64,000 nucleotides of DNA from DATIYF01 sp035517775 (GCA_035517775.1 DATIYF010000068.1:1-64000); one strand, 5' to 3'. Shown: positions 25,318-34,270, numbered from the stretch's first letter. The notes: generated by a model from the letters alone, not told the origin. Made by a program: numbers and translations.

Positions 25318-25934
25318 TCCGAATCAACCTGGTGGCAAGCGCGAAAGGTAAGAGCAAGCGTGGCTCGACGCCGGCGGCAGCGGCAGGGGTCATGGATATG
25401 GGCGAGGCGGGCTCGCCCAAGCTGAAGGTGCTGATCGTACTGCTGCTGGCGGTACTGCTCAACCTGGGAGAGTGGTACCGGCTGGACAAGCAACAGCAGC
25501 AGATTGCCAGCGACATGCAGAAGGCGGAGGAGATGAACCGCCAGCTGGCCGACGTCAAGGCGCACTATCTGGAGCGGCAGCGCGAGGCCGAGAACTACAA
25601 GCGGCGGGTGGATGTGATTGATCAGCTGCGCGCCAGCCAGTCCGGGCCGGTGGACCTGCTCAACATGATCGGCAGCACGGTAAACAAGACCGAAGCGGTG
25701 TGGCTGAATTCCATGAAAGACCAGGGCAGCAGCGTGGATATCCAGGGCATGGCCTTGAGCCCGGATGCCGTAGCCAACCTGATCAGCAATCTGCAGAAGA
25801 CCGGCTACTTCAAGAACATCGAGATCAAGGAAACCTATCAGGACGACAGCGTGAAGGACATGCAGGCGTTCCAGTTCACGCTCAACTGCGAAAAGGGCGG
25901 GGAGCCGGCGAAGGAGAAGTCAGCCAAGTCCTAG
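25314..25934 (+). CDS. pilN: Type IV pilus assembly protein PilN
   Basis: This 206-residue inner-membrane protein begins MIRINLVAS, the conserved PilN tail that docks into PilM. A membrane helix follows at about residues 36-52 (KVLIVLLLAVLLNLGEW), then a coiled coil and a ferredoxin-like periplasmic domain. Between the PilM-binding tail and the helix there is a linker of about 25 residues rich in Ser, Ala and Gly. It overlaps pilM by four bases and is 14 bases from pilO. Confidence 0.9.
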   Translation: MIRINLVASAKGKSKRGSTPAAAAGVMDMGEAGSPKLKVLIVLLLAVLLNLGEWYRLDKQQQQIASDMQKAEEMNRQLADVKAHYLERQREAENYKRRVDVIDQLRASQSGPVDLLNMIGSTVNKTEAVWLNSMKDQGSSVDIQGMALSPDAVANLISNLQKTGYFKNIEIKETYQDDSVKDMQAFQFTLNCEKGGEPAKEKSAKS

Positions 25935-25948
25935 GGCGGGGAAAAGCT

Positions 25949-26566
25949 ATGGAGAAATTCAGCGAACTTTCGGGCATCAAGCAGTGGGGAATGTTGCTGG
26001 CCGGGGCGCTCCTGCTGACCGGCGTGGCGTACTTCTTCGAATTCAAGAGCATGCAGGATGCGAACACCGCGGCGCAGCAGGCGTTGGAGGCCAAGCGGCA
26101 GGAAAATCGCGAGCTCGAATCCTACAAGCCCAAACTGGCGGAGATGGACCGCCAGGTGGCGAGCCTGAAGCAGCAGCTCGAGATCGAGCAGACCATTGTG
26201 CCCGACGAGAAAGAAGTGGACGGGTTCATGCGCATGCTGGATGGGGAAGCCGACAAGGCGGGCATCGAAATCCGCCGCTACACGGCGCAACCCACGACCT
26301 CGAAGGAGTTTTACTCCGAAGTTCCCTTCGAGCTGGAGCTGGACGGGCCGTATTACTCGGTGCTCAATTTCTTCGACCGGGTGAGCAAGCTGCAGCGCAT
26401 CGTCAACGTCTCGGACCTGCTGGTGGCGAGCACTCGCCATCCTACCGAGGCCAAGACCAAGCATACCTACAACTACGCGCCCAATGAGAGCGTTGTGGCC
26501 ACCTGCGTGGCAACCACATTCTTCAGCCATGACATGCAGGCGACCGCTCCGGCGGTGAAAAGGTAA
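25949..26566 (+). CDS. pilO: Type IV pilus assembly protein PilO
   Basis: This 205-residue inner-membrane protein pairs with PilN in the alignment complex. It has one membrane helix (about residues 13-31), a coiled coil (about 38-85) and a ferredoxin-like domain containing FYSEVPFELELDGPYYSVLN, a segment typical of PilO. The start ATG follows GGGGAAAAGCT. Length and position between pilN and pilP agree with the standard pilMNOPQ order. Confidence 0.9.
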   Translation: MEKFSELSGIKQWGMLLAGALLLTGVAYFFEFKSMQDANTAAQQALEAKRQENRELESYKPKLAEMDRQVASLKQQLEIEQTIVPDEKEVDGFMRMLDGEADKAGIEIRRYTAQPTTSKEFYSEVPFELELDGPYYSVLNFFDRVSKLQRIVNVSDLLVASTRHPTEAKTKHTYNYAPNESVVATCVATTFFSHDMQATAPAVKR

Positions 26567-26575
26567 AGGACGCAT

Positions 26576-27256
26576 ATGAAGCTGATGACGGCAATTCTGG
26601 TACTGGGGATGGCAGCAGCGCCTGCCTGGGGGCAGAACCTGGATGCCATTCAGAACACGCGAGACACGATGAAGGCGGTGCAGCAGAAGAAGGCGATCGA
26701 TTCGAACGCCGCGCTGGATGCCGCCGGAGTCAAGCGCTCAGGCCAAGCGGCGAAGCCTGCCATGAGAGGCGAGAGAAGGGCAGCCGCGAGCAAGCCCTCG
26801 CCCGGGCACAACAGCCGGAGCGCCCGCGGCAGCGCCAGCGCCGGGGTCAAGCGCCACGAGAAGGTGGAGCACGTTTCGGTCGAAGACAACAAGCAGGCCA
26901 AAGAGACGGGCACGGAAAAGCACCGGGAAATCAACCTGACCGGGCTGCGCGATCCCTTTCTCAGCCCGGTGGTCCTGCAGAGCGCGGAAGGCTCGGGCTG
27001 CAGCACGGGCAAGAAGTGCCTGGATATCGGCCAGATCGTGCTCAAGGGCGTCGTGAAATCGGACGCGGGCATGATTGCGGTGGTGGTGAATGCGCTGGAT
27101 AAGGCGTATTTCCTGCACGAGAACGACCCGGTGTTCAACGGCTACGTGCTGAGAATCACCGGGGACTCAGTGGTGTTCAGGGAGACCTATCAGGACAAGC
27201 TGGGCAAGCCGGAGACCCGGGAAGTGACCAAACGAATCATTACGCCGGCGGTGTAA
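26576..27256 (+). CDS. pilP: Type IV pilus assembly protein PilP-like
   Basis: This 226-residue exported protein has a signal peptide (MKLMTAILVLGMAAAPAWGQ) rather than an obvious lipobox. A long basic, low-complexity linker (about residues 45-110) precedes the PilP-type beta domain: INLTGLRDPFLSPVV, then IGQIVLKGVVKSDAGMIAVV and YFLHENDPVFNGYVLRI. PilP couples the PilN/O complex to the secretin PilQ. The cysteine pair in SGCSTGKKC may form a disulfide. The assignment rests on position and the DPF motif; sequence conservation of PilP is low. Confidence 0.82.
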   Translation: MKLMTAILVLGMAAAPAWGQNLDAIQNTRDTMKAVQQKKAIDSNAALDAAGVKRSGQAAKPAMRGERRAAASKPSPGHNSRSARGSASAGVKRHEKVEHVSVEDNKQAKETGTEKHREINLTGLRDPFLSPVVLQSAEGSGCSTGKKCLDIGQIVLKGVVKSDAGMIAVVVNALDKAYFLHENDPVFNGYVLRITGDSVVFRETYQDKLGKPETREVTKRIITPAV

Positions 27257-27365
27257 GCAGCAAACGGCGGCCGCGGGACGGGCCGGCGAGGGACCTGAAG
27301 AACAAAGATCGTGGTTCAGAAGTCATGGGGCGAGCCGAAGCGAAGCCCTCATGGGGAGAAGGGAA

Positions 27366-29435
27366 ATGCGAAAGCAATTGCTGAAGGTTTTTCTGCCGCT
27401 GCTGGTTCTGGCCGTGGCAGCCGCGGCACATGCGCAGAGCACGGAAGCGCCGGCAAGCCGGCATGCCGCCTTGGTGCAGGTGAAGGCGCTGCCCAACGCC
27501 ACGGGCGTGGACCTGGAACTGGTGACCCGGGGAGCGGTCGAGCCGCGGGTAAGCCAGCTGGATTCGCCGGCCCGCGTGGTGGTGGACCTTCCGGATACCG
27601 TGGCATGGAGCGCGCGCAGCATCCTCATGGATGAGGAAGGCGTGAAGGGTATCCGCGTGGGCATGGATGGGCAGAACCCGCCAACCACCCGGGTGGTAGT
27701 GGACCTGGAAAAGATGTGCCGCTACGAATTGGTCCCCGGCAAGCCGGGGGAGATGACGATCAAGCTGCACACCAAGGCCCAGGCCGCGGTCGAGCATGCG
27801 GCGAAAGCCCCGGTGACGGCCGCGCCCAAAGCCGTGGCCCCTGCGCAGACTGCCCAAGCCGGGCCGGCGCCCAAGGCGCCAGCTTCAGCCCAGGATTTTG
27901 TGTTTGTGGAGCCTTCCTATAAACCAAAGCAGGCCACACAGCCGGCTGCCAGCGTAAGTGGGCCTCCGGCCCGCGTGGTCGAAGCCGCGGCCAAGTTTTC
28001 CACCAAGCCTGAGGATGAAGATCTGCTGCCGACGCCCAGCGCGTCCATGCAGCCGGAAGCGGCCGCGCAATCGGGATCCAGTGCTCCGCAACCGGCCGAG
28101 AATCTGGCGGCCGAGCAGAAGGCGCAGATGCAGCATCCCGCGCCGGCCGCCGGCCCCAAGTACACGGGCGAGCCCATCTCGGTCAACTTGAAAGATGTGG
28201 ACCTGAAGGATTTCTTCCGGCTGATCCACGAGATCAGCGGGTTGAACGTGGTGCTCGATCCCAACGTCAAAGGCACGCTGACCATCGTGCTGGATGACGT
28301 GCCCTGGGACCAGGCGCTCGACATCGTGCTGAAGAATAACGACCTGGCGCGCCAGCTGGATGGCAACGTGTTGCGCATCGCCACCGTGGATACACTGCGC
28401 AAGGAAGCCGAAGCGCACCGCGCCCAGCAGGAAGCCGAAGCTTTGGCCGTGGATAAAGTCACGGTGACGCGTTTCCTGAGTTACGCCCGCGCCAAAGACG
28501 TTGTGCCCACGGTGAAGCAGTTCCTCAGCCAGCGCGGCGATGTGATTGCCGACGAGCGCACCAATGCCTTGATCATCCAGGACATTCCTTCGGTGATTCC
28601 GGCGGTGGACCGCTTGATCTCGCAGCTCGACCGCAAGACGCAGGAAGTGGAAATCGAAGCGCGCGTGGTTGCGGCCACCCGCAGCTTCGCCCGCGACATC
28701 GGAACCCAGCTCGGCTTCGGATGGGGCAACGGCCACACCGCGGTGGGCGGCGCCCAGGGCGTGGGCTCTACACCAACGTTCGTGAGCGGGCTGAACCCGC
28801 AATGGATCACGGTGGGCCAGGGCGGTTCAACCAGCACCAGCAACACTGGAGTCCAGATCCCGTTGTTCTCCAACCTGGGCGTCACCAGCCCGACCAGCGG
28901 CCTGCAGTTCGTCAACGCCAGCAACAACGTGCGCATTGACGCCATCCTGAGCATGGCCGAATCGCGCGGCCTGCTCAAGATTCTCTCCCGTCCGCGGGTG
29001 GTCACTCAGAACAACATTCAGGCCCTGGTTCGCCAGGGCGTGCGCGTGCCCATCGTCACCCAGGCGCAGTTGGGCGGTCCTCCGACTGTGACCTACGTGG
29101 ATGCCTTCCTGCGGCTGACGGTGGTTCCGCAGATCACCTCAGAGAACACCATCTTCCTGAACGTGGACGTGGAGAACACCACGCCTGACTTCGGCCGGGA
29201 AGTGCAGGGCAACCCGACTCTGATTACCCAGCAGGCCACCACCCAGGTGCTGGTCACTGATGGCGGCACGGTGGTGATCGGCGGCGTCATCCAGACGCAG
29301 AACTCGGTGAGCATTGACCAGGTTCCCTTGCTGGGGAACATTCCCTGGCTGGGCAACCTGTTCAAGCACACCCAGGTCAGCACCTCCAACCAGGAGCTGA
29401 TTTTCTTCATCACGCCGCGCATCATTCAGACCTAG
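27366..29435 (+). CDS. pilQ: Type IV pilus secretin PilQ
   Basis: This is the outer-membrane secretin through which the pilus leaves the cell, about 689 residues. It has a signal peptide ending in AAAHAQS, one AMIN domain (about 25-125) and a Pro/Ala-rich linker. Secretin N domains follow (ISVNLKDVDLKDFFRLIHEI onward), then the secretin core with VEIEARVVAATRSFARDIGT and SVSIDQVPLLGNIPWLGNLF near the C-terminus. The ATG at 27366 has GGAGAAGGGAA upstream and gives a clean signal peptide; another ATG 15 bases earlier is possible. A strong terminator follows. Confidence 0.95.
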   Translation: MRKQLLKVFLPLLVLAVAAAAHAQSTEAPASRHAALVQVKALPNATGVDLELVTRGAVEPRVSQLDSPARVVVDLPDTVAWSARSILMDEEGVKGIRVGMDGQNPPTTRVVVDLEKMCRYELVPGKPGEMTIKLHTKAQAAVEHAAKAPVTAAPKAVAPAQTAQAGPAPKAPASAQDFVFVEPSYKPKQATQPAASVSGPPARVVEAAAKFSTKPEDEDLLPTPSASMQPEAAAQSGSSAPQPAENLAAEQKAQMQHPAPAAGPKYTGEPISVNLKDVDLKDFFRLIHEISGLNVVLDPNVKGTLTIVLDDVPWDQALDIVLKNNDLARQLDGNVLRIATVDTLRKEAEAHRAQQEAEALAVDKVTVTRFLSYARAKDVVPTVKQFLSQRGDVIADERTNALIIQDIPSVIPAVDRLISQLDRKTQEVEIEARVVAATRSFARDIGTQLGFGWGNGHTAVGGAQGVGSTPTFVSGLNPQWITVGQGGSTSTSNTGVQIPLFSNLGVTSPTSGLQFVNASNNVRIDAILSMAESRGLLKILSRPRVVTQNNIQALVRQGVRVPIVTQAQLGGPPTVTYVDAFLRLTVVPQITSENTIFLNVDVENTTPDFGREVQGNPTLITQQATTQVLVTDGGTVVIGGVIQTQNSVSIDQVPLLGNIPWLGNLFKHTQVSTSNQELIFFITPRIIQT

Positions 29436-29460
29436 TTTCCGGTTCGCTTCCGCAAACCCG

Positions 29461-29495
29461 CCGCCGGCTCGCAAAGGGCCGGCGGTTTTATTTTT
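29461..29495 (+). terminator. Rho-independent terminator after pilQ
   Basis: CCGCCGGC (29461-29468) pairs perfectly with GCCGGCGG (29478-29485) over a nine-base loop, followed by TTTTATTTTT (29486-29495). It lies 26 bases past the pilQ stop and closes the pilus operon. Confidence 0.92.
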
Positions 29496-29511
29496 CGGAG
29501 CACTCGGCCGG

Positions 29512-29541
29512 TTGAGGCCAGAGGAGAGATGCGTCTAGAAT
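29512..29541 (+). promoter_or_regulatory. Candidate promoter for LLM oxidoreductase gene
   Basis: TTGAGG (29512-29517) and TAGAAT (29536-29541) are separated by 18 bases. The next gene starts 37 bases downstream of the -10, and an upstream terminator isolates it from pilQ. Confidence 0.5.
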
Positions 29542-29577
29542 GACTGCTCAAACTGAAATTCTTTTGGGGGGCGCGCT

Positions 29578-30498
29578 ATGAAGATCGGATTTGCTCTTCC
29601 CAACATCGGGCCGATCGGTACGGCAGAGGCAATCACCAAGGTGGCACAGCGCGCGGAAGCGCTGGGCTACAGCAGCCTGTGGACGATTGAGCGGCTGCTC
29701 TACCCGGTCAAGCCGCAAACGCCCTATCCGGGCACGCCCGATGGTTCTCTACCTGAGATCTACAAGCACGCGCTTGATCCGCTGGATGCGCTGACCTACG
29801 CGGCTGCGGTGACGAAGAGAATTCACCTGGGCACGAGCGTGCTCGATATTCCTTATTACAACCCGGTGATGCTGGCCCGCCGGCTGAGCACGATTGATTT
29901 TCTCTCTAACGGCCGGCTGCGGGTGGGCCTGGGGCTGGGCTGGTCGAAAGATGAGATGGAAGCTTCCGGCGGAGATATGAAGCAGCGCGGCGCGATGGCG
30001 GATGAGTTTATCCAGGTGCTCAAGGCCATTTGGACGACGAATCCGGCGGAGTTCAGCGGCAAGTTCTACACCCTGCCCAAGTCTTATATCAACGTGAAGC
30101 CGGTGCAGAAGCCGCATCCTCCGATTTACCTGGCGGCCTTCGCGCCGCCCGCATTGCAACGCCTGGCCCGGATGGCCGATGGCTGGAACCCGGTCTTCCT
30201 CCCCGTGCCGGTCATGCAACAGATGTTTGACACCGTGAAGCAGATGGCCAAGCAGGCGGGGCGCGATCCCGCTTCTATTGTCATGATCGTTCGCGCCAAC
30301 CTGGAGTTGATGGATAAGCCTGCCGGCGCGGAGCGGGCGGCGTTCTCCGGGACATTCGACCAAATCGAAGGGGACGTGGAGGCCTGCGCCAAAATCGGAG
30401 CGAGCGAAGTTTTTCTCGACCCCGCGTTTTCTCCCGGCGGCCAGTCTCTCGATCATTGGATGCAATTGCTGGAGAAATTGCAGGGCCTGATGAAGTAG
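29578..30498 (+). CDS. LLM-class flavin-dependent oxidoreductase
   Basis: This 306-residue protein has the luciferase-like monooxygenase TIM-barrel fold. Evidence is MKIGFALPNIGPIGTAEAIT at the start, then IHLGTSVLDIPYYNPVMLAR, DFLSNGRLRVGLGLGWSKDE and PPIYLAAFAPPALQRLARMA. Enzymes of this group use coenzyme F420 or FMN; the GxGxGW segment and overall length are like F420-dependent members. A G-rich Shine-Dalgarno (TTGGGGGG) precedes the ATG. It converges with a PPOX-type gene that may also use F420. The substrate is unknown. Confidence 0.85.
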   Translation: MKIGFALPNIGPIGTAEAITKVAQRAEALGYSSLWTIERLLYPVKPQTPYPGTPDGSLPEIYKHALDPLDALTYAAAVTKRIHLGTSVLDIPYYNPVMLARRLSTIDFLSNGRLRVGLGLGWSKDEMEASGGDMKQRGAMADEFIQVLKAIWTTNPAEFSGKFYTLPKSYINVKPVQKPHPPIYLAAFAPPALQRLARMADGWNPVFLPVPVMQQMFDTVKQMAKQAGRDPASIVMIVRANLELMDKPAGAERAAFSGTFDQIEGDVEACAKIGASEVFLDPAFSPGGQSLDHWMQLLEKLQGLMK

Positions 30499-30502
30499 GG
30501 AG

Positions 30503-30943
30503 TTACATTTTTCCCCAGACCGTGATGCGCTGCGGAGTGATCCGCAGGAGGAGCGCGTCTTCGGGCAGCATCCCGCGGGCATATTGCCGGTACTTTTTCT
30601 GCAACCGGCGCAGGGCCTGCTCCCGCTCGCCGGCGCCGGAAACCAGCTCCGCCTTCCCCCGCACCAGCACATACCAGAGGCGAGTCCAATCTTCCCGGTA
30701 CTCGTCTATGAGCAGCGCCACCTGCGGATTTCTCTTGATGTTCTTCAGGCGGCCCAGGCGATGGGCCGCCACCCGCTTGGGCTTGCGATCTATGGCGGTG
30801 TAGAAAAAGGAGCCATCGTAAGCGAAGCAGATGGGAACCAGATGTGGCCCGGTCCGGCTTATCGTGGCCAGGCGCGCCACCCGCGCGGCCGACAGCTTTC
30901 GCCGCGCGGCAGGGGAGATCCCAGGCTTTTTGCGCCGGGGCAT
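30503..30943 (-). CDS. PPOX-class oxidoreductase, possibly F420-dependent
   Basis: This is a split-barrel flavin/F420-binding protein of the pyridoxamine-phosphate-oxidase superfamily, about 146 residues. LSAARVARLATISRTGPHLV, PICFAYDGSFFYTAIDRKPK and LKNIKRNPQVALLIDEYRED are characteristic. The ATG at 30943 gives a family-like N-terminus; the frame stays open 23 codons further. It ends four bases past the LLM oxidoreductase stop in convergent orientation. It may reduce small molecules with F420H2 or bind FMN; which one cannot be told. Confidence 0.82.
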   Translation of the reverse strand: MPRRKKPGISPAARRKLSAARVARLATISRTGPHLVPICFAYDGSFFYTAIDRKPKRVAAHRLGRLKNIKRNPQVALLIDEYREDWTRLWYVLVRGKAELVSGAGEREQALRRLQKKYRQYARGMLPEDALLLRITPQRITVWGKM

Positions 30944-31033
30944 TGTGCACGGACCTCCGAAAAAGCTCCTACTCCAGCCGATTCTAAAGCGTCCCGATGG
31001 CCGGGCTTCCATCCTATTGTTAAACTCCTAAAC

Positions 31034-32128
31034 ATGGACCACAAGGGCCGGCAGCGCCGTCTGCGGGAAGCTCTGGCCGCGCACCGCCTGGATCTCCTGC
31101 TGGTGAGCTATCCGCCCAACCTCCGCTACCTATGCGGCTTTACCGGCAGCGCCGGCGTGCTGCTGCTGGGAGAAAAGGGCAGCGTTTTCTTCACCGACGG
31201 CCGCTATACCGCCCAGGCCCGCGCCGAAGTGCAGGGGGCGCGGCGGGTGATTGCGCGCAAGGCGCCGCTGGCTGCCGCCGCGGAGTGGCTGAAGGGGCAT
31301 AAGAGCTTCGCGGGCCGGGGAACCGTGAAGGTAGGAATTGAGGCCGAGCACCTCATGGTGGCCGATCACCAGCGGCTGCAAGCCGCGATGGGAGCAGATT
31401 TTCGCCTGCGGCGGGCGCCGGCGCTGGTGGAGCAGGCCCGGATGGTCAAAGATGCATCTGAGATCGAGCGCCTGCGGGCGGCCGCCAGGCTGGGAGACCA
31501 GCTCTTCGTGCGCGCTGCCGAAGTCCTGAAAGCTGGAGTCGCAGAGTGCGAAGTCGCCGCTGAAATGGAGTTTACCGCCCGAAAGCTGGGCGCCGAAGGC
31601 ATGTCGTTCCCAACCATCATTGCTTCCGGGGCACGATCGGCGCTGCCGCACGGCCGGGCGTCCCAGGCTGAAATCCCGGCTAAGGGGTTCGTAGTCTGCG
31701 ACTTCGGTGTTATACTCACGGGCTATTGTTCGGATATGACCCGCACGGTTTACGTGGGTTCGCCCGAGCCGGAAGCCCAAAGACTGTACTCGGCGGTTCA
31801 GGAGGCACAGCAGGCCGCCCTGGATGCAATAAAGCCGGGGCAGACCACGAGCGAGGTTGATTCCGCCGCCCGTAAGCGGTTGCGGAGAGCCGGTTTAGGC
31901 CGGTATTTTTCTCATTCCACCGGCCACGGCGTGGGGCTGGAGATTCACGAAGCGCCGCGGGTGGCAGCCGGTCAAACCGAGGTTCTGCGGCCGGGGATGG
32001 TGATTACCGTAGAACCGGGCGTTTACTTGCCCGGAAGGTGGGGAGTCCGCATCGAAGATACGGTTGTGGTTACGGAACAGGGATGCGAGATCCTGACCCA
32101 CACGAGCAAAGAGCTGATAACGATCTGA
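31034..32128 (+). CDS. pepP: M24 family Xaa-Pro peptidase
   Basis: This 364-residue creatinase-type metallopeptidase removes N-terminal residues in front of proline. The N-terminal domain (residues 1-125) starts RLREALAAHRLDLLLVSYPP. The catalytic pita-bread domain carries the metal ligands: CDFGVILTGYCSDMTRT (two Asp), TGHGVGLEIHE (His), TVEPGVYLPG (Glu) and GVRIEDTVVV (Glu). I chose the ATG at 31034. It runs into accB after 82 bases, an order (pepP/efp-accB-accC) common in bacteria, though efp is not here. The gene symbol pepQ would be an alternative. Confidence 0.9.
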   Translation: MDHKGRQRRLREALAAHRLDLLLVSYPPNLRYLCGFTGSAGVLLLGEKGSVFFTDGRYTAQARAEVQGARRVIARKAPLAAAAEWLKGHKSFAGRGTVKVGIEAEHLMVADHQRLQAAMGADFRLRRAPALVEQARMVKDASEIERLRAAARLGDQLFVRAAEVLKAGVAECEVAAEMEFTARKLGAEGMSFPTIIASGARSALPHGRASQAEIPAKGFVVCDFGVILTGYCSDMTRTVYVGSPEPEAQRLYSAVQEAQQAALDAIKPGQTTSEVDSAARKRLRRAGLGRYFSHSTGHGVGLEIHEAPRVAAGQTEVLRPGMVITVEPGVYLPGRWGVRIEDTVVVTEQGCEILTHTSKELITI

Positions 32129-32210
32129 AGTTGCACTCATGCCGGGAGCTTCCCGGCAGCATCCCTCCCGATTGGCGCGGGAGAGGCAAACATCGGTCCC
32201 ACCGCTGACC

Positions 32211-32702
32211 ATGAATCAAAAAGAGCTTAAGGAACTCATTGAGTTCTTAATTGAAAAAGACATTACCGAGTTCGAACTCGAGCGCGGGGACGTCAAGGTT
32301 CGGGTCAAGCGGGGGACGGGCCACGAGGCGCCGCTACCGGACACTCGCTATTTCGCCGTGCACGCGGCTGCGCCGGCGGAAGCGGCCACGTTCTCTGCTG
32401 CTGCCGCGCCGGCTTCGGCTCCGCCCCCCAAAGAAGCTGCGCCGCCGCGCGAGGAAGGGCTGCACATGGTGCGTTCGCCCATCGTGGGCACCTACTATGA
32501 ATCGCCTTCGCCGGGCTCGCCGCCCTTCGTGAAAGCAGGAGACACGGTGGAAGCGGGGCAGGTGCTCTGTATTGTCGAAGCCATGAAGCTGATGAACGAG
32601 ATCGAGTCTGACGCGGCCGGCGAGCTGGTGAAGATTCTGGTCACGAACGGCCAGCCAGTCGAATACGGGCAGGAATTGTTTGCCCTGCGGCCGAAGAAGT
32701 GA
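32211..32702 (+). CDS. accB: Acetyl-CoA carboxylase biotin carboxyl carrier protein
   Basis: This 163-residue protein is the biotin carrier of acetyl-CoA carboxylase, the first step of fatty-acid synthesis. The N-terminal region begins MNQKELKELIEFLIEKDITE. An Ala/Pro-rich flexible linker (about residues 55-80) follows. The C-terminal biotinyl domain has EAMKLMNE, where the lysine is biotinylated, plus the thumb region SPIVGTYYESPSPGSPPFVK. The partner accC lies 139 bases downstream, separated by a dispersed inverted repeat. Confidence 0.95.
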   Translation: MNQKELKELIEFLIEKDITEFELERGDVKVRVKRGTGHEAPLPDTRYFAVHAAAPAEAATFSAAAAPASAPPPKEAAPPREEGLHMVRSPIVGTYYESPSPGSPPFVKAGDTVEAGQVLCIVEAMKLMNEIESDAAGELVKILVTNGQPVEYGQELFALRPKK

Positions 32703-32727
32703 GGGATTGGCAGTGCCTGGATTCATG

Positions 32728-32807
32728 AACCACGAAGCACACGAAGGTACACGAAGACTCCAGGCGCCAAAGGGTTTCCTTTGTGCTCCTTCGTGTCCTT
32801 CGTGGTT
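32728..32807. repeat. Inverted ACGAAGG-type repeat, accB-accC gap
   Basis: The left arm (32728-32756) contains AACCACGAAG, CACACGAAGG, TACACGAAG. The right arm (32778-32807) contains CCTTTGTGCTCCTTCGTG and TCCTTCGTGGTT, its near-exact complement. This 9-10-base-period element resembles a palindromic family common in environmental genomes; a single arm recurs near 59947. Confidence 0.85.
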
Positions 32808-32841
32808 GACTTAAGGCTCACCGCGGCAGCAGCCCGAAAGC

Positions 32842-34209
32842 ATGTTCAAAAAGATCCTCATTGCCAATCGCGGCGAAATTGCCCTGCGCGTGATCTGCGC
32901 CTGCAAGGAGCTGGGCATCCGCACGGTGGCGATCTACAGCGAGGCCGACCGCAACTCACTGCCGGTTCGGTTTGCCGATGAGGCCATCTGCATCGGGCCG
33001 CCGCCGCTGGCGCAAAGTTACCTGAACATTCCGGCGGTGATCAGCGCGGCGGAGATCGCCAATGTGGATGCCATTCATCCCGGCTATGGCCTGCTCTCGG
33101 AAAATGCCAACTTTGCCGAAGTGTGCGAGACCAGCAATCTGAAATTCATCGGCCCGCCGCCGGAAGTCACGCGGCTGATGGGCGAGAAGGAAAAAGCCCG
33201 GGCGGCGATGAAAAAAGCGGGAGTGCCCATTCTGCCAGGCTCAGAAGGCATTTTGGAGAGCGAGGGACAGGCGCTGGAGTGGGCGCGGCAAGTGGGCTTT
33301 CCGGTGATCATCAAGGCCTCTGCGGGCGGTGGAGGCCGGGGCATGCGCATCGTGCGCAGCGAAGAGGAAGTGCCGGTGCTGTTCAAGGCGGCGCAGTCGG
33401 AGGCGGCGGCCGCCTTCGGCAACGGCGACCTGTACATGGAGAAGTTCATTGAGCGCCCACGGCACATCGAATTCCAGGTTCTGGCCGATCAATACGGCAA
33501 CGTGGTGAGCCTGGGCGAGCGCGAATGTTCCATTCAGAGGCGGCACCAAAAGTTGCTCGAGGAATCGCCTTCCACCCAGGTGACGCCCGAGTTGCGGCAA
33601 CAGATCGGCGACATGCTGGCGCGCACGCTCTCTGAGATCGGCTACGTGAACGCCGGAACCATCGAGTTCCTCATGGATGAAGACCGCAAGCTCTATTTCA
33701 TCGAGATGAACACGCGCATTCAGGTGGAGCATCCGGTAACCGAGATGGTGACGGACGTGGACCTGGTGAAGAGCCAGATTCTGCTGGCCTCCGGGGGAAG
33801 ATTGAATGAAGTTCTGCAGGGGCCGGTGGTGCATCGCGGACACGCCATTGAATGCCGCATCAACGCCGAGCATCCGGAGAAATTCACGCCCTCGGCCGGC
33901 AAGATTACGACCTTTCACCCGCCGGGCGGCACGGGCGTGCGGCTTGACACCGCGGCTTACGCCGAAGGGGTGATTCCGCCATACTATGACTCGCTGATTG
34001 CCAAGCTGGTGGTCCGCGGCAAGGACCGTGGCGAGGCCATTTCACGCATGGCGCGGGCGCTGGAGATGTTCATTATCGAGGGGATCTTTACTACCATTCC
34101 GCTGCACCGCAAGATTCTGGCCGACCCCGACTTCCGCGCGGGCAAGCTGGATACGACGTTTATCGAGCGCTTCCTGGCCAAGAACGGGATTGGAAAGCCT
34201 GCGGCGTGA
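32842..34209 (+). CDS. accC: Acetyl-CoA carboxylase, biotin carboxylase subunit
   Basis: This 455-residue ATP-grasp enzyme carboxylates biotin on AccB. It starts MFKKILIANRGEIALRVICA. The glycine-rich ATP lid KASAGGGGRGMRIV, the catalytic region VSLGERECSIQRRHQKLLEE and the metal-binding FIEMNTRIQVEHPVTEM are intact. Length is standard. No AccA/AccD genes are in the window. A strong hairpin follows the stop codon. Confidence 0.97.
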   Translation: MFKKILIANRGEIALRVICACKELGIRTVAIYSEADRNSLPVRFADEAICIGPPPLAQSYLNIPAVISAAEIANVDAIHPGYGLLSENANFAEVCETSNLKFIGPPPEVTRLMGEKEKARAAMKKAGVPILPGSEGILESEGQALEWARQVGFPVIIKASAGGGGRGMRIVRSEEEVPVLFKAAQSEAAAAFGNGDLYMEKFIERPRHIEFQVLADQYGNVVSLGERECSIQRRHQKLLEESPSTQVTPELRQQIGDMLARTLSEIGYVNAGTIEFLMDEDRKLYFIEMNTRIQVEHPVTEMVTDVDLVKSQILLASGGRLNEVLQGPVVHRGHAIECRINAEHPEKFTPSAGKITTFHPPGGTGVRLDTAAYAEGVIPPYYDSLIAKLVVRGKDRGEAISRMARALEMFIIEGIFTTIPLHRKILADPDFRAGKLDTTFIERFLAKNGIGKPAA

Positions 34210-34237
34210 GAAGCGAACCGCGAGTTACGGCCGGGTG

Positions 34238-34270
34238 CCCCAGGTCTCGCCGCCTTTGCGAGACCTGGGG
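34238..34270. repeat. Perfect 13-bp stem-loop after accC
   Basis: CCCCAGGTCTCGC (34238-34250) pairs with GCGAGACCTGGGG (34258-34270) over a seven-base loop. There is no T tract, so it is more like a dispersed palindrome than a terminator, although it could stop or protect the accC transcript. Confidence 0.85.
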
